Shown: one piece after another, positions 12,801 to 17,618 of the stretch
Numbering within the stretch: position 1 is the first letter of the stretch
How the letters are laid out: every line of letters begins with the position of its first letter
Assembly (NCBI GenBank): GCA_001593855.1
Contig: LUCC01000005.1
Location: forward strand, 12,076-29,693
Reading direction: 5' to 3'
Length of the DNA stretch: 17,618 nucleotides
Source: Candidatus Hecatellales archaeon B24
GTDB lineage: Archaea; Thermoproteota; Bathyarchaeia; Hecatellales; Hecatellaceae
Position numbers and translations under genes: made by a program
Notes under the pieces: generated by a model
Databases searched by the model: none
Seen by the model: only the letters and a program-made list of their open reading frames with translations
What the model was told of the DNA's origin: nothing

Positions 12801-13127
12801 ATGTCTACAGCCTATGTTCACGCGGCCTTACTTCTCCACTTCGCAGGGCAGCCTGTAAACGAGGAAAACCTGAAGAAGGTTTTAGAGGCTGCCGGCCTGT
12901 CTCCGGATGAGGCTAGAGTGAAAGTTTTAACTGCAGCCCTCTCAGAAGTCAACATCGAGGAAGCCATCAAGACAGCGCCAACCCTAGCAGTTCCAGCCGC
13001 CGCGGCAGTCCCCACAGCCGAAACGAAGCCGGCTGAAGAAAAGAAGAAGGCAGAAGAGAAGAAAGAGGAAGAGGAGGAAAAGAAGGAGGAAGAAGCCCTC
13101 TCAGGGCTTGGAGCCCTCTTCGGATAG
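12801..13127 (+). CDS. rpl12: Ribosomal stalk protein L12 (P1-type)
   Basis: L12 forms the dimers of the ribosomal stalk that recruit and activate translation GTPases. The N-terminal dimerisation domain shows the archaeal hallmark AYVHAALLLHFAGQPVNEENLKKVLEAAG. An alanine-proline hinge and a long lysine/glutamate run follow, and the protein ends GLGALFG, the motif that contacts EF1A and EF2. I prefer ATG 12801 (108 aa), which gives the standard N-terminus and has GGTGG just upstream; ATG 12789 would add four residues. The gene has its own TATA box and is followed by a T-rich terminator. Confidence 0.96.
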   Translation: MSTAYVHAALLLHFAGQPVNEENLKKVLEAAGLSPDEARVKVLTAALSEVNIEEAIKTAPTLAVPAAAAVPTAETKPAEEKKKAEEKKEEEEEKKEEEALSGLGALFG

Positions 13128-13134
13128 GCTGCCC

Positions 13135-13158
13135 CTAAAAATTTTCTAAATTTTTTAG
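13135..13158 (+). terminator. T-rich terminator after rpl12
   Basis: CTAAAAA (13135-13141) pairs with TTTTTAG (13152-13158), and the stretch includes a TTTT run at 13142-13145 and a run of six T at 13151-13156. It lies 8 bases after the rpl12 stop. Archaeal transcription ends at oligo-T runs, so this probably closes the ribosomal unit before dphB. Confidence 0.55.
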
Positions 13159-13191
13159 AGTCTACCTCCCCTTTTAAGGTAGGGGTTAAAC

Positions 13192-14007
13192 TTGGGTAAG
13201 CTTGTTTTCGTAGGGTTAGGCCTCAGAGGCTTAGGCGGCATCCCGCTGGAAGGGCTTGAAAAAGCTAGGAACGCTGACAGGGTTTACCTTGAACTCTACA
13301 CAAGCCCTATAGCCGATTTTTCACCGGAGAAGCTTGAAGAGCTCTTAGGCAGGCCTGTCTCCCTGCTAAGGAGAGTTGACTTGGAAGATGAAGGCGGAAG
13401 AAAGGTTTTGGAGGCTGCCGGGGAGGGATGCGTGGTTTTCATGGTTCCCGGAGACCCTCTGATAGCTACAACCCATGTAGACTTGAAGCTTAGAGCCCTA
13501 AAGGCTGGGGTGAAGGTTGAAGTGGTTCATGCAGCCTCCATTTACTCGGCAGCCCCCTCCATATCCGGCCTCCAAATCTACAAGTTCGGCAAAACCGTGA
13601 CCATACCTTTCCCAGCCAGCGGCTACACGCCTGAAACCCCCTACGAAGTGCTCAAGGAAAACCTTTCCAGAAGCCTTCACACGCTTATCCTCCTAGACTA
13701 CGACGCTGAAAAGGGCAGATGGATGACTGTTAGAGAAGGCCTTCAATATCTTTTGTTGGTGGAGGAGAAGCGTGGCGAGGGAGTTGCCCGCCCTGAAAGG
13801 CTTGCCCTAGGCCTCGCAGGAGTTGGCGGAGCCGACGTGGAAATCCGTGGAGGGGCTATGGGAAAACTTGTTAAAGCTGACTTCAAGCTTAAGCCACAAA
13901 CCATAATAGTTCCGGGAAGCCTCCACTTCGTTGAGGCTGAAGCCCTAAAGGTTTTAGCTGGAGTATCCGTGGAGGAGCTTAACTTTGAACCCCCAGGCAG
14001 ACCTTGA
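13192..14007 (+). CDS. dphB: Diphthine synthase (S-adenosylmethionine-dependent)
   Basis: This enzyme methylates the modified histidine of elongation factor 2 during diphthamide synthesis. The 271-residue protein has the tetrapyrrole-methylase fold features: LVFVGLGLRG at the N-terminus, VYLELYTSP near 30-40, VFMVPGDPLIATTH (about 82-95) in the AdoMet pocket, and HAASIYSAAPSISGLQIYKFG followed by TVTIPFP. The C-terminus PQTIIVPGSLHFVEAEAL is typical of Dph5/DphB. Length is normal. TTG 13192 follows AGGGG at 13181-13185 by 6 bases. It heads a unit with the DUF357 and ribL genes. Lying after the stalk-protein genes is apt, since EF2 works at that stalk. Confidence 0.95.
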   Translation: MGKLVFVGLGLRGLGGIPLEGLEKARNADRVYLELYTSPIADFSPEKLEELLGRPVSLLRRVDLEDEGGRKVLEAAGEGCVVFMVPGDPLIATTHVDLKLRALKAGVKVEVVHAASIYSAAPSISGLQIYKFGKTVTIPFPASGYTPETPYEVLKENLSRSLHTLILLDYDAEKGRWMTVREGLQYLLLVEEKRGEGVARPERLALGLAGVGGADVEIRGGAMGKLVKADFKLKPQTIIVPGSLHFVEAEALKVLAGVSVEELNFEPPGRP

Positions 14008-14275
14008 AGAGAAATACCGTCGTTACAGTGAAAACCTTAACATGGTCTTTTCAACTTTGAAGTTTAAAGATGGCGGTATGCCTCCTCCTTCAAAGGTTAG
14101 GGAAGTAGTTTCACTGGCCAAATGTTACCATGAGGATGCAGGCCACTTCCACGGTAAGCAAATGACGGTCACGGCTTTACTGTCCCTCGCCTACGGGGAA
14201 GGCCTCCTAGACGCCCTGAAAATGCTGGGCCTCATAGATTTCAAGTGGGGTGGAAGGTTTGGAGAGGAAGGGTAA
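13985..14275 (+). CDS. DUF357 family protein
   Basis: This 96-residue, largely helical protein matches the archaeal DUF357 pattern: an N-terminal EKYRRYSENL helix, then a central AKCYHEDAGHFHGKQ segment, then ALLSLAYGEGLLDALKMLGL. The family has no established function. The start TTG 13985 lies inside the end of dphB (23-base overlap) and has GGAGG at 13971-13975, 9 bases upstream, so translation is coupled. It also overlaps the start of ribL by 26 bases. The tight dphB-DUF357-ribL packing suggests one transcript. The family call is from memory of the AYxxGLLDA motif. Confidence 0.8.
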   Translation: MNPQADLEEKYRRYSENLNMVFSTLKFKDGGMPPPSKVREVVSLAKCYHEDAGHFHGKQMTVTALLSLAYGEGLLDALKMLGLIDFKWGGRFGEEG

Positions 14276-14720
14276 GCTCGTCCTGGCATCCGGAGTCTTC
14301 GACCTCATCCATCCAGGCCACCTCTCCTTTCTGGAGAAGGCTAAGGAGGCTGGAGGGCCAGACGCTCGGCTCTTGGTGGTTGTAGCCCGTGATTCAACCG
14401 TTGAAATGTTGAAGGGAAGCAAGCCTGTGATCCCGGAGGAGCAGCGTAGGCTGCTGGTGGAAAGCCTTAAACCTGTGGACAAGGCCGTGCTTGGAAGCGA
14501 AAAATTCGACATGGCAGGTGTCCTAGAACACTACAAGCCTGACATTGTGGCAGTAGGCTACGACCAAAACCTCATAGAAGCCGAAGTGAAACGGATAGTA
14601 AGCGAGCGGAGGCTTCCCGTCGAAATCGTGAAGATCAGGAAGTTCGGCCCTAAAGGCTTAGACAGCTCCTCGAAAATTAAGAAGCTTATAGCCCGCATAA
14701 GCAGGGAGCTGGAAGGCTAG
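14250..14720 (+). CDS. ribL: FAD synthase (archaeal RibL-type cytidylyltransferase)
   Basis: RibL transfers AMP from ATP to FMN to make FAD, the archaeal counterpart of bacterial RibF. The 156-residue protein has the nucleotidyltransferase signature GVFDLIHPGHLSFL with HPGH at residues 21-24, followed by VVVARDSTV, KPVIPEEQRRLLVESLKPVD and PDIVAVGYDQ (about 97-106), and ends with a DSSSKIKKLI segment. Methanocaldococcus RibL is reported to depend on C-terminal cysteines, whereas this protein has none. Start GTG 14250 is the longest; TTG 14259 is also possible. Its TAG stop overlaps the stop of the convergent gene by sharing CTAG. A glycerol-3-phosphate cytidylyltransferase-like role cannot be fully excluded. 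Confidence 0.87.
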   Translation: MEGLERKGKLVLASGVFDLIHPGHLSFLEKAKEAGGPDARLLVVVARDSTVEMLKGSKPVIPEEQRRLLVESLKPVDKAVLGSEKFDMAGVLEHYKPDIVAVGYDQNLIEAEVKRIVSERRLPVEIVKIRKFGPKGLDSSSKIKKLIARISRELEG

Positions 14721-15727
14721 ATTAGCCCTAAGGTCGGCCCTGTTAAATCTATTTTCAGGCCGAAGCCCTGTTTCACAGCTTTCCTGTACACCGCCTCCGC
14801 GACAGCTATGTCTTGGATGGCAACTCCTGTTGAGGCGAAAACCGTGATCTCGCGGGAGGAGGTTCTGCCAGGTTTTCTTCCGAGAGCAATTTCACCTATT
14901 TCACCGTAAACGTTTTCTTTAGAGATTAAACCCTGACTTAAGGGCACGTTTATCTCGCCGCTGTGGCTGCTGTGTTCAAGGTCATCGACAACTATCTTTG
15001 CTTTCCTGAGAATCGAGGGGTCAAGCTCCTGTTTTCCCGGTGCATCTGCTCCCATGGCGTTTATATGGATTCCAGGCTTCACCCATTCTCCCATTACAAT
15101 AGGCTTTCTGGAAGGAGTTAAAGTAGCTATCACATCGCAGCCTTCAGCAGCCTCCCTAACGGTTTCAGCCACAGTCAGCTTCACGTCAGGATACTGCCCA
15201 GCCATTCTTTCAACGAATTTCTCAGCGGTTCTACGGGTTCTACTCCAAACTTTAGCTTCGCCGAGCTTCATAACCTGGTTTAGAGCTTCAAGGTGGGCTA
15301 CGGCTTGAAGTCCAGCGCCGACAAGGCCTAGGCAGTCTGCCTCCTTTCTTGCAAGATATTTGGTGGCAACGGCACTGGCGGCGGCGGTTTTAGCGAGAGT
15401 TATCCAGGTTGCCTCCAAGATTGCTAGTATGGCTCCTGTTTCAGGGTTGGCGAGCACTATTATGCCTGCCACGGTTGGAAGACCGTATTTCCTCCGGTTT
15501 TCAGGATGGGTGTTAACAATTTTCACCCCTGCAATGTTCAGCTTCTCGATGTAGGCTGGCATAAACCTGTGGTCTCCATTATACTTCTCGTAGAAAAGGT
15601 AGGATTTCAGCGGTGACTGAACTCTCCCAAGATTCTTCTCTTTAAAGGCTTCCTCCACCGCCTTTATGGTTTCCTCCATGGTTAGAAGAGCCCTAACCTC
15701 TCCGTCTCCAAGCATCAGGATTTCCAA
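14717..15727 (-). CDS. Ornithine cyclodeaminase / alanine dehydrogenase family enzyme
   Basis: This NAD(P)-dependent enzyme belongs to the OCD/mu-crystallin family, whose members turn ornithine to proline, make or oxidise alanine, or reduce cyclic imines. The 336-residue protein shows the substrate-domain motifs RFMPAY (about 54-59) and GVKIVNTHPEN (K69), the Rossmann motif GAGLQA (137-142), and GADAPGKQELD with the catalytic-type D228. Numbering happens to match Pseudomonas ornithine cyclodeaminase. The residue at the R112 position, which binds the substrate carboxylate there, is lysine (K113, in ITLAKTAAAS). The exact substrate is undecided. TTG 15727 has GGAGG at 15739-15743 on the minus strand; ATG 15715 is a possible shorter start. 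Confidence 0.88.
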   Translation of the reverse strand: MEILMLGDGEVRALLTMEETIKAVEEAFKEKNLGRVQSPLKSYLFYEKYNGDHRFMPAYIEKLNIAGVKIVNTHPENRRKYGLPTVAGIIVLANPETGAILAILEATWITLAKTAAASAVATKYLARKEADCLGLVGAGLQAVAHLEALNQVMKLGEAKVWSRTRRTAEKFVERMAGQYPDVKLTVAETVREAAEGCDVIATLTPSRKPIVMGEWVKPGIHINAMGADAPGKQELDPSILRKAKIVVDDLEHSSHSGEINVPLSQGLISKENVYGEIGEIALGRKPGRTSSREITVFASTGVAIQDIAVAEAVYRKAVKQGFGLKIDLTGPTLGLI

Positions 15728-15795
15728 GTTTCAGGGCGCCTCCCTTTAACTATCCTGTTTAAAGCAGCCCTTTAAGCCTTACCGGCGGCTTCAGC

Positions 15796-17082
15796 CTAAA
15801 AGAAGTCTTCCAGCGTCCCCTGCCTCCTCGAAGAGGCTTCTGCAACTTCGGCTTCCCCTGCCTCTTCCAAGACAAGTTTGCCGTAGACCCCGTCGTATCC
15901 CGGCTTAATTTTCACTCTACCCTCTCTTACGGCTGCTATGAGGCGTGCAACCGTTTTCCCAGCCAGCCTTTCAACCTCTCCGTAGGGTGCGTCCAGCAAC
16001 ACGCTGAACTCGCTTCCAAACTTTGACGTCAGCCCGCTGTAGACCTCCCAAACTCTCCGGTCCTGCGGGTTCTCCAAGCCGAGGGAGGCAGCTATTATCT
16101 CAGATAAGGGGATGAGGTGCACGTAGTCTGGGGCTCCGGGAAGTCTGTAGCCTTCAGGCCTGTCAGCAAGCTCCTCCACCCGCTCTTCCACCCCCTTCGT
16201 CATTCGTTTACCGCAGACGGGGCAGATTCCTCCAAGCCTCGCCGCCTCCCTGGCAGGCATGGAAACCCCGCAGTTCCTGTGCCCCGTCCAATGATATTTA
16301 CCGTAGGATGGGTCTGTTTCCACGGTTAGAAGGAAGCCTCCGCTTCTCCCAGCCTTAAACGCTTCTATTATGGCCTGGTAGCATGGCTCTTTAACTTCTA
16401 AAACATTGGCTTCCCTACCCAGCCTCCAAGGCCAGTAGCTGTGGCTGTCAGAATTCGAAATTATGGCAAGCCTGTCAAGCTCGCTTACCCTCCAGTTCAT
16501 AGGAGGGTCGGAGGAAAGCCCTGTCTCCAAAGCGTAGACTCTTCCAGCCATGTCCTGGTAGCAGTCTTTAAGCCTGTTAAACCCGCTGAATGCTCCGAAA
16601 AGGCTGAACCAAGGTGTCCAAGCGTGGGCTGGGAAAAGGAAAAGCCTGCTTGAAAGCTCTGTTACAACCTCGACAAGCTCAGGAGGGCTTACAGTCAAGG
16701 TAGGTCTTCCATCTGCCTCCAGGCTTCCATACCGGGAAAGCACATCTGAAACTTGCTCCGCCACTTCTAGGCTTGGAGCCCAAATCACGTGGTGGATACG
16801 CTTAGTTTTACCTTCAAACTCGGAGATGGTGCAGACCTCCGCCGTAGCCATGAAGTATACTTGGCCTTCAGGCTGGCCAGCAGGCTTGTAGAATCCCTCA
16901 AAGACTGAAGGCTCTAAGGCTTCTTTGAGTTCTTTGAACCAGCTTGGATGGGTGAAGTCTCCTGTTCCAACCAGGTTTAACCCTTTAATCTTCGCAAACC
17001 TTGCTATGTGCTGGACGTCCATATCCCTGCTTGTAGCCCTGCTGTACTTAGAATGAATGTGGCCGTCTAAGATAATCCTCAA
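15796..17082 (-). CDS. endoQ: Endonuclease Q (EndoQ), PHP-domain DNA repair nuclease
   Basis: EndoQ cuts DNA 5' of deaminated bases (uracil, hypoxanthine, xanthine) and abasic sites. The 428-residue protein has the PHP catalytic motifs DGHIHSKYSRATS (D6, H8, H10), GTGDFTHPSW (D42, H45), H97/H98, PAHAWTPWFS (H153) and SNSDSHS (D212, H214). A zinc-binding segment with H268, C271, C287 and C290 follows, then a C-terminal domain. The last eight residues QGTLEDFF are a textbook PCNA-interacting peptide, QxxLxxFF. Length is typical. The start TTG 17082 gives the conserved N-terminus MRIILDGHIHS; its binding site is modest. It diverges from the DUF123 gene with only 35 bases between starts. Confidence 0.95.
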   Translation of the reverse strand: MRIILDGHIHSKYSRATSRDMDVQHIARFAKIKGLNLVGTGDFTHPSWFKELKEALEPSVFEGFYKPAGQPEGQVYFMATAEVCTISEFEGKTKRIHHVIWAPSLEVAEQVSDVLSRYGSLEADGRPTLTVSPPELVEVVTELSSRLFLFPAHAWTPWFSLFGAFSGFNRLKDCYQDMAGRVYALETGLSSDPPMNWRVSELDRLAIISNSDSHSYWPWRLGREANVLEVKEPCYQAIIEAFKAGRSGGFLLTVETDPSYGKYHWTGHRNCGVSMPAREAARLGGICPVCGKRMTKGVEERVEELADRPEGYRLPGAPDYVHLIPLSEIIAASLGLENPQDRRVWEVYSGLTSKFGSEFSVLLDAPYGEVERLAGKTVARLIAAVREGRVKIKPGYDGVYGKLVLEEAGEAEVAEASSRRQGTLEDFF

Positions 17083-17117
17083 CCTTCAAGCCGCCTCTCA
17101 AACAAAAGGAAAATATC

Positions 17118-17591
17118 TTGGTTGAAGGTGAAAAGCTTAATGGGATGAAGCAGGAAGCCGCGTACCTACTGTTCCTGAAAGCCGGCAGGCCTCTGAAGAT
17201 TAGAGTTGGAAGCCTCGGCCTGCTAGGTCTCCCCTCCGGATACTATGTTTACGCAGGCTCAGCAGGAGGGCCGGGAGGAGTTAAAGCAAGGGTTGGAAGG
17301 CATTTCCGGCTTGCAAGGCTTAAGGCTGGAAAGGTGAGATGGCACCTAGACTACCTGCTCACAGACCCGAACGTCACCGCCTTTGAATCTTGGAAGATTG
17401 AAAACCACGGCCGAATTGAGTGCGTAGTTTCAAAGGAAATTGAAAAGGTCTCTGACCTTACGGTTCCAGGTTTCGGTTCCTCAGACTGCAGGCTTGGCTG
17501 CAGGGGACACCTGCACTATTTCAGACATGACCCTCGGATGACCGTTAAGAGGCTTCTAGCCAAGCTTGGGTTCAGACCGTCGGAAGTTTAG
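17118..17591 (+). CDS. DUF123 (GIY-YIG-like) protein, possible DNA repair factor
   Basis: The 157-residue protein has the DUF123 features: YLLFLKAGRPLKIRVGSLG, PSGYYVYAGSAGG, RVGRHFRL, WHLDYLL and VPGFGSSDCRLGCRGHLHYF. The YYVYAGSA and RHFR segments resemble the GIY-YIG nuclease core. DUF123 is known as a stand-alone archaeal protein and as a domain fused to endonuclease III (Nth), which suggests DNA repair, though no activity is established. Divergence from EndoQ with a shared 35-base upstream region strengthens that idea. Start TTG 17118 has AGGA about 8 bases upstream; ATG 17145 is an in-frame alternative that begins closer to the conserved region. Confidence 0.82.
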   Translation: MVEGEKLNGMKQEAAYLLFLKAGRPLKIRVGSLGLLGLPSGYYVYAGSAGGPGGVKARVGRHFRLARLKAGKVRWHLDYLLTDPNVTAFESWKIENHGRIECVVSKEIEKVSDLTVPGFGSSDCRLGCRGHLHYFRHDPRMTVKRLLAKLGFRPSEV

Positions 17592-17618
17592 GCTTTCGGT
17601 TTTTCCAGCATGATTTCT

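Noticed and set aside
13030..13095. Purine-rich low-complexity run
   Set aside because: It encodes the charged lysine/glutamate linker of L12, usual in archaeal stalk proteins.
1..17618. rRNA, tRNA, CRISPR array, transposase or phage genes
   Set aside because: I looked for cloverleaf ends, regularly spaced repeats, terminal inverted repeats and integrase or transposase motifs and saw none.

Overview
The window is archaeal chromosomal DNA. It encodes MCM, a PSF2-like GINS23, Hel308, Spt5, aL10 and aL12, diphthine synthase, RibL-type FAD synthase and EndoQ, all archaeal in type. The gins23-mcm pairing is best known from Crenarchaeota (Sulfolobus), so a TACK-group lineage is plausible. Bathyarchaeia- or Aigarchaeota-like organisms would fit, but the sequence alone does not settle it. 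Coding density is high, and TTG is the commonest inferred start codon, usually behind a GGAGG ribosome binding site. No rRNA, tRNA, CRISPR array, transposon or phage gene was found; this is a core-genome region.

Layout. Positions 1-579 hold a small cysteine-rich DUF3795-type gene with an AT-rich promoter region. Positions 580-4243 are a leftward (minus) block: an adenine-deaminase-like amidohydrolase, TatA, and two proteins I do not recognise (105 and 248 aa). Positions 4244-4545 are non-coding and hold three copies of the archaeal origin recognition box (ORB; core TTCCAGTGGAAAC), one followed by the expected G-string. From 4546 to 14720 everything runs rightward: gins23-mcm-hel308, then secE-spt5-rpl11, rpl1-rpl10, a small membrane protein, rpl12, then dphB-DUF357-ribL. 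Positions 14717-17082 are leftward (an ornithine cyclodeaminase/alanine dehydrogenase family enzyme, then EndoQ). A DUF123 protein diverges from EndoQ at the right end.

How it fits together. The main observation is that the 302-bp gap has the layout of a replication origin. Inverted ORBs lie between two divergent gene blocks, directly upstream of the genes for two parts of the replicative helicase (GINS23 and MCM) and the fork-repair helicase Hel308. One ORB lies between a TATA-like element and the gins23 start, so Orc1/Cdc6 binding could also control the operon. The middle of the window supplies protein export (SecE), transcription elongation (Spt5) and the ribosomal stalk (L11, L1, L10, L12). 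Diphthine synthase modifies EF2, the factor that works at that stalk. The right end is a probable DNA-repair pair: EndoQ with a clear PCNA-binding C-terminus, and DUF123, a domain known fused to endonuclease III.

All calls come from reading motifs by eye. No database search or computation was run.
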